A stretch of 33,752 nucleotides of DNA from UBA9619 sp964630665. GTDB taxonomy: Bacteria > Pseudomonadota > Gammaproteobacteria > Arenicellales > UBA868. The notes beneath the pieces were generated by a model. That model did no database searches. It was not told the DNA's origin and was given only the letters and a program-made list of their open reading frames with translations. A program made the position numbers and the translations under genes. Shown one piece after another: positions 15,590 to 23,144 of this stretch (the stretch's first letter is position 1; each line of letters begins with the position of its first letter). Location: assembly GCA_964630665.1 (NCBI GenBank), contig CAZVVN010000032.1, forward strand, positions 1 through 33,752, read 5' to 3'.

Positions 15590-17686
15590 TTAGGCCGCGA
15601 GGCTCGGCACATCGAGGATGAATGAGATTGCACCGTCGCCCAGGATGGTGGCCCCGGAAAGACCAGGAATCTGGATAAAATTATCCTCCAGGTTCTTGAT
15701 GACCACTGGGCGTTGGTCGACTATTTCGTCTACCATCAGACCGTGTTTGCGGTTACCGTGCTGCACGACCACCACCAGCCCGGCGCTCGGTTCCTGAACC
15801 GGAGTGCTGATCCCCAGGCGTTCATGCAGTCGCACCAAAGGCACGAACTCCCCACGAATATCAACCAGTTCTCCTTTCTGTTTGAGTCGTTTGACCTGTT
15901 CAGCACCAGGCCTGAGGGCTTCGATTATAGACAGCAACGGTAGTGTGAATATCTGTTCACCTACCCGGACAATCATACCCTCGATTATTGCCAGCGTCAG
16001 GGGGAGTTTCAGTTGCAGGATAGTTCCTTTACCCGGCGTACTGTGCATTTCGATATTGCCCAGCAAAGCCTGTATATCCCGTTGAACAGTGTCCATACCG
16101 ACCCCCCGGCCGGAGACGCTGGTGACCTTGGACGTTGTCGTAAAACCTGGCCTGAAAACCAATTGAAAAATCTCGTGCTCGCTCAGTTCGTCTTCTCGTG
16201 AGGCCAGTCCCTTGTTGATTGCAGTGGCCAGAATGATCTCAGGATCCAGGCCTTTGCCGTCATCGGTCACCTCAACGATCACGAATCCTTCCTGGTGCGA
16301 GGCTTTGAGAGAGATCGTTCCAACCGAATCCTTGCCTTGATCAACCCGGGCCTGAGGCGTTTCTATGCCATGATCCATTGCGTTTCGCACCAGGTGAAGA
16401 AGCGGGCCGTACAGTTGATCAGTGACCGTTTTATCCAGCTCGGTGTCGGCACCGCTGATGTCAAGGAAGATCTTCTTACCCTCCTTGACGGCGTAGTCAC
16501 GCACGATCCGTTTTAGGGGTGAAAACACACTGCCTACTGGAACCATTCGCACCTGTTGAATCTGGTCCTGTAGGGCGCGAACCGAAGTTTCACTGTCTTC
16601 CAGGAACTGCAGAACCAGGTCACCCAGGTGCTCGTCGGTGGCCATGATCTGTTCACCCAGGCGCCTTAAGCGGGACTGATTGATCACGGTTTCCCCGACC
16701 AGATTCTGCAGATCGTCGAGCCGGTCGACGCTGACGCGAATCGTCTGCGGCGCAGCAGGTTTGCCAGGCTCTTCCAGGCCGGTATCTACGTCGGACCCGG
16801 TTCCGCTGGGTGCGGACGGTTCCTGGTCGACTGGATCAGGAGATTGTTCAGCGCCGCCAGGCCTGCCGGTATCGCCCTGTTGATCGGGCAGAGAGAAGGA
16901 TGATGCGGTTGCTTCATCACTGGCGGCTGCTGCGGGTTCGGCAGGAGGAGGAATTGCAAGCTCAATGTCGATCTCATGATCTTCCCGATAGAACACCAGA
17001 ACTTCCTCGATCTCGTCAAGGGTTCGCCCCGTAACCAACTTGACGCTCCACCACAGATAAAGGGTCTCGGGGTCGATCTCCTCGAGGCCGGGAAGTGAAC
17101 CGGTATGGGCGATTGAGACGATCTGGCCGATCTCGGAAAGTTGCTCCAGAAGGATCAGAGGGTCCCCGCCATTGCGCAGGGTCTGTGGATCGAACTTGAG
17201 AGTAATCAGAAAGGCCGTGGTTTGCTCGTCAGTGGCGGGAATCTTCAGTTCGTTCTGTTCAGCTGGTTCATTTTGGACTGTCGGCCTACCCGATGATCCG
17301 TTTTCGGGAAGAAATTCTTTGAGGCGTTCCAGCGTTTGAGCCCGGAGAGCGACGTTGACCTCACCCTCCCCTCGGACGAAGGCGACAAATGAATTCAAGC
17401 AGTCCAGAGATTCCAGGAGCAGGGACACCAGTTCTACGGTGCAAGGAACAATGCCGGACCGGACCCGTTCCAGCAGCGACTCCAGCTGGTGGGCATAGTC
17501 GGCCAACTCAGGCTGCATGACCATTCCAGCACCGCCTTTGATCGTGTGTACGCAGCGAAAAACCTGATCGATCAGCTGGCTGTTCTGCGGTGTCGTTTCC
17601 AGCTGAAGCAGAGCGCTCTCGAGTTCCTGAAGCAGGTCCCCGGCTTCTTCGATGAATTCGTCAGTGGGCAGCTGGTCGAGTGTCAT
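15590..17686 (-). CDS. cheA: Chemotaxis histidine kinase CheA
   Basis: Receptor-controlled histidine kinase of 698 residues. Domains in order: P1 HPt (1-125) with phospho-acceptor H47 in CVHTIKGGAG; a non-classical middle domain (about 155-245) beginning ITLKFDPQTLRNGGDPL; and a Pro/Ala/Glu-rich linker (245-312). Then come the P3 dimerisation helices (about 315-375), the P4 ATPase with N435 (N-box), DDGKGL at 475-480 and GRGVGMD at 526-532, and P5 CheW-like (565-698). All catalytic boxes are intact. The middle domain does not look like the enteric CheY/CheB-binding P2. The ATG overlaps the stop of the adenylate cyclase gene (ATGA) with no Shine-Dalgarno, so kinase and cyclase are probably made in a coupled ratio. 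The most likely phosphotransfer partners here are the cyclase's receiver domain and CheB. Confidence 0.95.
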   Translation of the reverse strand: MTLDQLPTDEFIEEAGDLLQELESALLQLETTPQNSQLIDQVFRCVHTIKGGAGMVMQPELADYAHQLESLLERVRSGIVPCTVELVSLLLESLDCLNSFVAFVRGEGEVNVALRAQTLERLKEFLPENGSSGRPTVQNEPAEQNELKIPATDEQTTAFLITLKFDPQTLRNGGDPLILLEQLSEIGQIVSIAHTGSLPGLEEIDPETLYLWWSVKLVTGRTLDEIEEVLVFYREDHEIDIELAIPPPAEPAAAASDEATASSFSLPDQQGDTGRPGGAEQSPDPVDQEPSAPSGTGSDVDTGLEEPGKPAAPQTIRVSVDRLDDLQNLVGETVINQSRLRRLGEQIMATDEHLGDLVLQFLEDSETSVRALQDQIQQVRMVPVGSVFSPLKRIVRDYAVKEGKKIFLDISGADTELDKTVTDQLYGPLLHLVRNAMDHGIETPQARVDQGKDSVGTISLKASHQEGFVIVEVTDDGKGLDPEIILATAINKGLASREDELSEHEIFQLVFRPGFTTTSKVTSVSGRGVGMDTVQRDIQALLGNIEMHSTPGKGTILQLKLPLTLAIIEGMIVRVGEQIFTLPLLSIIEALRPGAEQVKRLKQKGELVDIRGEFVPLVRLHERLGISTPVQEPSAGLVVVVQHGNRKHGLMVDEIVDQRPVVIKNLEDNFIQIPGLSGATILGDGAISFILDVPSLAA

Positions 17687-19092
17687 TTGTGATCAAAGAT
17701 ATGAACACCGTTCCAGTCTTGGGCTGGAGGTTCAACGGCATTGTGTCGGCAGCGGCCCATGTAGATCTGAATCAGTGGGTCTTGGGGATAAATTTTGTTG
17801 CAGTTTTCGAAACAATCGAGGGCATCCTCCCAGCGACGCGCGCGGTAAAGTTGAATACCCTGGTTGAGGCCATCACGAGTTTCCAGTTTTGCTTGCCGTT
17901 TGCTCTGCCTGTCGCTATCGAAGACCTCGTAGATGTGCAGTGGTTCGAGGCGGCCCTTTACACTCACCAGATCGAGCTCCCTGACCTGATGGCGGTTCTC
18001 CGTGCCGATCAGTTCCATGGTCGTTTCTGAAACAATCAATGGACAGTCATAGAACTTGGTCAGGCTCTCAAGTCGTGATGCCAGGTTGACCGTATCACCG
18101 AGCACGGTTGAGTCCATCCTTTCCTCAAATCCGACAGTGCCGATGATCACATTGCCGCTGTGGATGCCTATACCGATGTCCACCTGAGTCTTATTCCCGG
18201 CACTGAGCGTCGAATTGATCTCGTCCAGCACACCGAGCATGCTCAGCGCAGCATCGACGGCATCCAGTGCCTCGTCAGCATCTGATTGATCCGGTCGGTC
18301 GAAAATAGCCATGATGGCGTCACCGATGAATTTGTCGACGAAGCCATGGTGATCCATGATGGCTGGATTCATCATTCGCAGGTAGTCATTCAGAAAATCG
18401 AGCAATTCCTGAGGTGAGTATGACTCCGACAGTTGTGTGAAGGCTCGGATGTCAGAAAAAAGGATCGTCTTGAAATCACTCTCGGCCTGGCCGAACTTAA
18501 GGTTTTCCAGGCCTTCGGGGGCAATCCGCTTGAGAAACTCCTTGGGCACGAATTTTTCGAATACCCGGGTCAGGCGGACAGCAGCCTCCGTCTCGGCCAG
18601 CTGGAGTTTGGTTTCCTTCAAGTCACTGAAGGCCTTTTTCTGGATCTGTAGCGATTTTTCCAGGTCTTTGTTGAGCTGCCGGGTCTGGTCTTCAGCTGTT
18701 TTGACCCGGATCAGTGCCTTGACTCTGGCCCGCAGTTCATCGGGGTCAAATGGTTTTGCCAGGTAGTCATCGGCTTCGAGTTCAGCCAGACCATGGACCA
18801 GTTGTTTGACATCCGACTGCGCAGTCAAAAAAAGTACGGGAATCTGTTTCCAGGCTTCGTCTTTCTTGAGAATCCGAATGCACTCATCACCGCTGACCTC
18901 GGGCATGTTGCGGTCGAGCAGAATGAGGTCTGGGAGTTCAGCTTCGGTGCGGCCGGACAGCCATTGCAGCGCCTGCTGGCCGTTTTCCTGGGGACACAAC
19001 GCGTAGTCGTCTTCTTCTCCGGACAGGATCCGTAGAACTTGGCTGCGGATCGTCCGCGAATCATCGACGACCAGTATCGCGCTGCGTGACAT
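17683..19092 (-). CDS. Response regulator fused to class III adenylate cyclase
   Basis: A 469-residue signalling output protein. The receiver domain (1-125) has acidic pair D10-D11, phospho-acceptor D60, T90 and K113. A coiled-coil linker (about 130-175) follows. The class III cyclase domain is at about 205-345, with metal-binding D214 and D258, and the purine-selecting pair K254 and T329 expected for ATP rather than GTP. N336 and R340 of the transition-state site are also present. A C-terminal stretch (405-450) looks like a single TPR-type helix pair. Everything needed for cAMP synthesis is present. Its start overlaps the STAS stop by one base and its stop overlaps the cheA start, placing it in the middle of the chemosensory operon. 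Inference: CheA phosphorylates the receiver and so controls cAMP production. Confidence 0.93.
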   Translation of the reverse strand: MSRSAILVVDDSRTIRSQVLRILSGEEDDYALCPQENGQQALQWLSGRTEAELPDLILLDRNMPEVSGDECIRILKKDEAWKQIPVLFLTAQSDVKQLVHGLAELEADDYLAKPFDPDELRARVKALIRVKTAEDQTRQLNKDLEKSLQIQKKAFSDLKETKLQLAETEAAVRLTRVFEKFVPKEFLKRIAPEGLENLKFGQAESDFKTILFSDIRAFTQLSESYSPQELLDFLNDYLRMMNPAIMDHHGFVDKFIGDAIMAIFDRPDQSDADEALDAVDAALSMLGVLDEINSTLSAGNKTQVDIGIGIHSGNVIIGTVGFEERMDSTVLGDTVNLASRLESLTKFYDCPLIVSETTMELIGTENRHQVRELDLVSVKGRLEPLHIYEVFDSDRQSKRQAKLETRDGLNQGIQLYRARRWEDALDCFENCNKIYPQDPLIQIYMGRCRHNAVEPPAQDWNGVHIFDHK

Positions 19093-19388
19093 TAATTGAC
19101 GACCTGTTGAAAAAGCGGTTCGAGGCCGGTCAGCCGCAGCCGATGAGACAGGGATTCGGGAATGTTCTGCCAGCTGACCTCTTTGCCCTTGGCACGGGCA
19201 TCGCGTTGCAACGCCAGGAGTAACTGTAGGGCGGCTGTGTCGATTTGCTCGACCTGACCTACATCGATGGCGAGAAAGGTGTCTTCCCGCCCGAGAATCT
19301 GTTTGAAAATCTCGTGCAGTGCGTCGATCGTACTGTATCCCAATACGCCCGAAAGCTGGATCTTGTCGTCGGTCAGTTCGAAATCCAT
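19092..19388 (-). CDS. STAS-domain protein (anti-sigma factor antagonist-like)
   Basis: A 98-residue single STAS domain, close to the length of SpoIIAA-like proteins. The central strand-loop-helix EQIDTAALQLLLALQ carries threonine where SpoIIAA relatives normally have the phosphorylatable serine. Such proteins usually bind a partner and are switched by a serine/threonine kinase and a PP2C phosphatase; neither is encoded in the window. It lies 33 bases after cheR and its TAA overlaps the cyclase ATG (TAATG), so it is tightly linked with the cyclase. It may regulate the cyclase or the array directly. The start has little Shine-Dalgarno support. Confidence 0.85.
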   Translation of the reverse strand: MDFELTDDKIQLSGVLGYSTIDALHEIFKQILGREDTFLAIDVGQVEQIDTAALQLLLALQRDARAKGKEVSWQNIPESLSHRLRLTGLEPLFQQVVN

Positions 19389-19421
19389 GATAGGTTTTCA
19401 GGATAGCCGAAGTCTGGGTCT

Positions 19422-20264
19422 CTAGGGTGTCTTGCAGAAAATATTCGAATGAATCTTCTGCATGCCGGGGATGCTGTAACCGGTCTCAACATTGCCCAGG
19501 AACAACCAGCCTCCAGGCAACAGGTAATCGGAAAGTCGGTTGAGGAGCGGTTGGCGAAGCGACCGGTTGAGATAGTAGAGCACATTGCGAAAAAAGATGA
19601 CTTGGAACTGGGTTGCAATCGGATAGCGTCGGCCGAGAAGGTTGAAGTGTCGGTACTGTACTCGCGATCGGGCTTCACTCATGACGTGATAGGCGGCCCG
19701 ACCGGTACCGGTAGCAGGTCGGAAGTATTTTTCCCGGATAAAATCTGGCAGGTCCTCCATCTGGTGACCAAGGTAGAGAGCATTTTCGCCGATCGACAGC
19801 ATGTCGGTGTTCACATCGGAGCCCAGGATCCGAAGATCGAAGCGTCCTCGTTCGCTCCGCTGCTGTTCAAGTTCTTCAAGCGCCTCGAAGATGAGACTGA
19901 AGGGCTCTTCTCCGGAAGAACAACCGGCACTCCAGAAACGAATGGCCGGGGTGCCTTCGGCGCAAACATCGGCATAAATCTGTGGTAGAACCTGCTTTCG
20001 AAAAAAGGCGAAATCCTTCTTGTCACGATAGAAGCCGGTTTTAGTGGTGGTAATGGCATTGTGAAAATACTGTTTCTCGTCGTCACTTCCGAGTTGCAGC
20101 AAATGTTGGTGGTAAGCCGTGAAGTTGCTGATACCCAGGTGCTCAAGCCGGGGCCCAAGGCGGGTCTCCAGCAGATACTTCCTGTCCCGGGTCCAATCGA
20201 GTCCGAGTTCTTGTTTTGCCAAGTCTCGAAACAGCAGGTATTCGGGTTCTGTCGGCGAGATCAT
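19422..20264 (-). CDS. cheR: Chemotaxis protein methyltransferase CheR
   Basis: Uses S-adenosylmethionine to methylate receptor glutamates; cytoplasmic. The 280-residue protein has the all-helical N-terminal CheR domain (about 1-75), the TTTKTGFYRD segment corresponding to the TTNxTxFFR motif, and the SAM-binding RFWSAGCSSGEEPFSL (109-124). A downstream acidic GSDVNTDML segment and the VIFFRNVLYYL motif complete the fold. There is no C-terminal TPR extension. It is the first gene of the compact chemosensory cluster and lies 132 bases after iorB on the same strand. I found no convincing promoter or terminator in that gap, so readthrough from the molybdenum hydroxylase genes is possible. Confidence 0.94.
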   Translation of the reverse strand: MISPTEPEYLLFRDLAKQELGLDWTRDRKYLLETRLGPRLEHLGISNFTAYHQHLLQLGSDDEKQYFHNAITTTKTGFYRDKKDFAFFRKQVLPQIYADVCAEGTPAIRFWSAGCSSGEEPFSLIFEALEELEQQRSERGRFDLRILGSDVNTDMLSIGENALYLGHQMEDLPDFIREKYFRPATGTGRAAYHVMSEARSRVQYRHFNLLGRRYPIATQFQVIFFRNVLYYLNRSLRQPLLNRLSDYLLPGGWLFLGNVETGYSIPGMQKIHSNIFCKTP

Positions 20265-20396
20265 GGCGACTGGTTTGCCCTGCCCGATTGGTCAGATGTC
20301 TCCCGGCACCGTTTCAGTGATCACGAGCTGAGGCCGTCACGGTAACCGGAGTCCGCCTTGAATCAAAAAGATTCTTTGCTTGGCTTTTCTGTTCTC

Positions 20397-22598
20397 CTAG
20401 ACAAGGTCTGAGCGACTGATCGGCAGTCGCCGGATGCGCTTGCCAGTAGCTGCAAACACTGCGTTTGCAACAGTTGGGCCGACCAGTGGTGTGCCGGCCT
20501 CACCAATGCCACCGGGTTGTTCACCACTATTGATGATGTGCACATCGATAACCGGTGCTACCTTCAACTTGGGTAAGGGGTAGTCGTCGAAATTGCCTTG
20601 CACGACGCGGCCATTCTCGATGTTGATCCGGCTAGTGAGGCTGCCGCTCAGACCGTAGATGATCGCACCCTGTATCTGGGACTCGACTATGGCGGGATTG
20701 ATGGCCTGCCCGCAGTCGATCACACAGGTGACGCGGTGGACTCTGGTTCTGCCTCGCTTGTCGACGGAGACTTCCGCGACCTGGGCCTGGTAGCAGTCCA
20801 GGTAGTAGATGTACCCCATGCCCTGATAGTGTCCTTCGGGTAATGTGCCGCCCCAGCCGGATGCCTGTTCCACGCGGTCCAGCACCCGGAGGGCACGCGG
20901 TTTCTCCTGGAGTAGGCTTCGGCGTAAATCGATCGGGTCTACGCCACTGGCGTGGGCGATCTCGTCCATCGCGGATTCAAGGGCAAAGGCGTTGTGTACC
21001 GTGCCGATAGAGCGCCAGAAGCCGACCGGTACGGGTATCTCGGTTGGTACATAGTTGACCTTGAGATCGGGGATGGCATAGCTGCCGGCTTGGGACGTGA
21101 AATCGAACATACCCACACAGGTGGCCCAGTCAAACCCGTTCTCGGCTAGCCAAGGAGGGAAATAACCGCCAATCATGGTGACCATCGGTCGCGAAGGCGA
21201 GGGGCCGGCAAATTTTACCGATAGCGCCCGCGGGACGCCGTGGGTATCCAGTCCGGCGTTAAGGCGGACCCGGAATGGCGGCAGGTACTGATCGTGCTGA
21301 ATGTCTTCGGTGCGCGACCAGGTGACTTTTACGGGTCGTCCCGTCACCTTAGAGGCAATGAGTGCCTGCACGGTATAGTCAGGGCTGGTCTTTCGACCGA
21401 AACCGCCGCCGAGATAAGTCGTGTGAATACGGATCTTTTCGGGTGGCAGTTGGGTGATCATCATCGCGACCATGGCGGTGAAATCTTGTGTTTGGGTAGG
21501 CGCCCAGACATCACAGCCCTCTTCAGTGACATGAGCAGTTGCACACGGGGGTTCCATCGTGGCGTGCGCCTGTAGTGACACCGCATATTCGAGTTCCACC
21601 GTAGAGCCTGACGACGAGATCGCTTGTTCAGCGTCACCTTCATGGGCGACCGGTGCACCCTCATCCGGCCCGTTGAGGCTTTGTTGGATTCTGGTGTCGA
21701 TGTCCGCATCATTGAACGATGAGTCACCTCCTGTGGTTTGGAGCACCAGCGCGTCAGCACCCTGCATCGCGATCCAGGTGTTAGCGGCCACAACGATGGC
21801 GAGATTCTCAAGAGGAATCACCGCAATCACGCCGGGGATGGTTTTGGCAGCACTGTCGTCGATACTGTCTATCTTGGAGCCGAAGACCGGACAGTGCCGG
21901 ACTGCGCCGTACAACATGCCGGGCAGTTCTACATCGGTGCCATAGACCGCGGATCCGTCGACCTTGGCCGGCGTATCCACACGCGGAACCCTTCTACCGA
22001 TCAGTTTGAATTGATCGGGTGATTTCAGCGGTGGGTCCGCAGGGACCGCCAAGCCAGCCGCCGCACCGGCCAACGCGCCGTATTCGAGGGATTCGCCGCT
22101 TTGGGTATTGGTGATCATGCCTTCAACTGCGCGGCACTGATCGATCGAGACGCCCCAGTGCTCGGCGGCGGCGCCCCGCAACATTTCCCGGGCGGTGGCT
22201 CCCATCCTGCGGAACTGGTCAAAAAACGCCAGCAGCGAGATGCTTCCCCCCGTCATCTGGGTGTCCATTACGCCGCTGGTCAGATACTTGATGGGCTCGT
22301 TCCTGAAAGCGGGATGATGAATCGTTTCCAGGCTGGTGATCTGGTCCATACTGATTTCGAGTTCATCTGCCAGCACAGAGGCTAGCGTGGTGTGTATCCC
22401 CTGGCCCATTTCGCTAGCAGGCATTCCAATGTGGATGCTGCCGTCTGGCTCTATGCTGATAAATGGTGGTAGTTCGAAAGCGCTAGAGCTGGCGGCGATC
22501 TCCGGAGATGCGCCGGCAAGACCCAGCAGCAGGCCGCTGCCAGCAAGCCCGGTGGTCTTCAGGAATTCGCGGCGACTGAGGTTGGTGATCGTGTTCAT
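20397..22598 (-). CDS. Molybdenum hydroxylase large subunit, isoquinoline 1-oxidoreductase beta / aldehyde oxidoreductase type (Tat-exported)
   Basis: Molybdopterin-cytosine-dinucleotide-type subunit of the xanthine oxidase family, which hydroxylates N-heterocycles or oxidises aldehydes. The 733-residue protein starts with a twin-arginine signal (SRREFLK at 8-14 followed by a hydrophobic stretch to about 36), so the enzyme should fold in the cytoplasm and act in the periplasm. The family's catalytic glutamate is E700 in GGIGEAGTP. The arrangement of two tandem molybdenum-binding modules in one chain matches the IorB group. Its small 2Fe-2S partner is encoded 9 bases upstream. No cytochrome c subunit or XdhC-type maturation gene is present in the window. 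The substrate cannot be inferred. Confidence 0.9.
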   Translation of the reverse strand: MNTITNLSRREFLKTTGLAGSGLLLGLAGASPEIAASSSAFELPPFISIEPDGSIHIGMPASEMGQGIHTTLASVLADELEISMDQITSLETIHHPAFRNEPIKYLTSGVMDTQMTGGSISLLAFFDQFRRMGATAREMLRGAAAEHWGVSIDQCRAVEGMITNTQSGESLEYGALAGAAAGLAVPADPPLKSPDQFKLIGRRVPRVDTPAKVDGSAVYGTDVELPGMLYGAVRHCPVFGSKIDSIDDSAAKTIPGVIAVIPLENLAIVVAANTWIAMQGADALVLQTTGGDSSFNDADIDTRIQQSLNGPDEGAPVAHEGDAEQAISSSGSTVELEYAVSLQAHATMEPPCATAHVTEEGCDVWAPTQTQDFTAMVAMMITQLPPEKIRIHTTYLGGGFGRKTSPDYTVQALIASKVTGRPVKVTWSRTEDIQHDQYLPPFRVRLNAGLDTHGVPRALSVKFAGPSPSRPMVTMIGGYFPPWLAENGFDWATCVGMFDFTSQAGSYAIPDLKVNYVPTEIPVPVGFWRSIGTVHNAFALESAMDEIAHASGVDPIDLRRSLLQEKPRALRVLDRVEQASGWGGTLPEGHYQGMGYIYYLDCYQAQVAEVSVDKRGRTRVHRVTCVIDCGQAINPAIVESQIQGAIIYGLSGSLTSRINIENGRVVQGNFDDYPLPKLKVAPVIDVHIINSGEQPGGIGEAGTPLVGPTVANAVFAATGKRIRRLPISRSDLV

Positions 22599-22607
22599 GT
22601 TGTGTCC

Positions 22608-23063
22608 TCAGGCCATCAGTTCGGCCGCACGGCGGATTGCCGCCCGTACTCTGTTATAGGTGCCGCAGCGGCAGATGTTGGTAATAGTGCGATCAATGTC
22701 GCGATCACTGGGGGAAGTATTCCGGGCCAGCAACGAGGTCACTGCCATGATTATTCCAGACTGGCAGTAGCCGCATTCTGGAACATCCAGTTCGGCCCAT
22801 GCCCGCTGTACCGGGTGGCTCCGGTCGGAAGAAAGTCCCTCAATCGTCGTGATCGAACGGCCTTCTACGTCGGCCAGGGTCAGCCCACAGCTTCGAACCT
22901 GCCGGCCATCGATGAGTACCGTGCAGGCACCACAGGCTTCGATACCGCAGCCATACTTGGTACCAGACAGTTTCAGACCGTCTCGCAGGACCCAGAGCAA
23001 AGGGGTTTCGGGAGATTCAGTGACTTCGTGGATCTTGCCGTTAACATTGAGAGAGATCGTCAT
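22608..23063 (-). CDS. 2Fe-2S subunit of molybdenum hydroxylase, IorA type
   Basis: Electron-transfer small subunit of 151 residues with two [2Fe-2S] clusters. The plant-ferredoxin-type cluster has C39, C44, C47 and C59, and the C-terminal helical cluster has C97, C100, C131 and C133. All eight cysteines are in the family pattern (CGIEACGAC, CGYCQSG, CRCG). It has no signal peptide of its own and would be carried through the Tat system with the large subunit, as proposed for similar two-subunit enzymes. It is 81 bases after the receptor gene and 9 bases before the large-subunit gene, so all three could share a transcript. Confidence 0.93.
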   Translation of the reverse strand: MTISLNVNGKIHEVTESPETPLLWVLRDGLKLSGTKYGCGIEACGACTVLIDGRQVRSCGLTLADVEGRSITTIEGLSSDRSHPVQRAWAELDVPECGYCQSGIIMAVTSLLARNTSPSDRDIDRTITNICRCGTYNRVRAAIRRAAELMA

Positions 23064-23144
23064 ATGGGAGTTCCTCTACACCAATAGTGATGTTGACCGG
23101 AGGCTTGGATGGGAAAAACTGGCCTGAATACCAGGTTACGCACA

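Noticed and set aside
20265..20396. Terminator or promoter between iorB and cheR
   Set aside because: GAATC-TTTTT-GATTC and GTGATCAC are present, but the first is too weak for a terminator and no paired -35/-10 elements were found.
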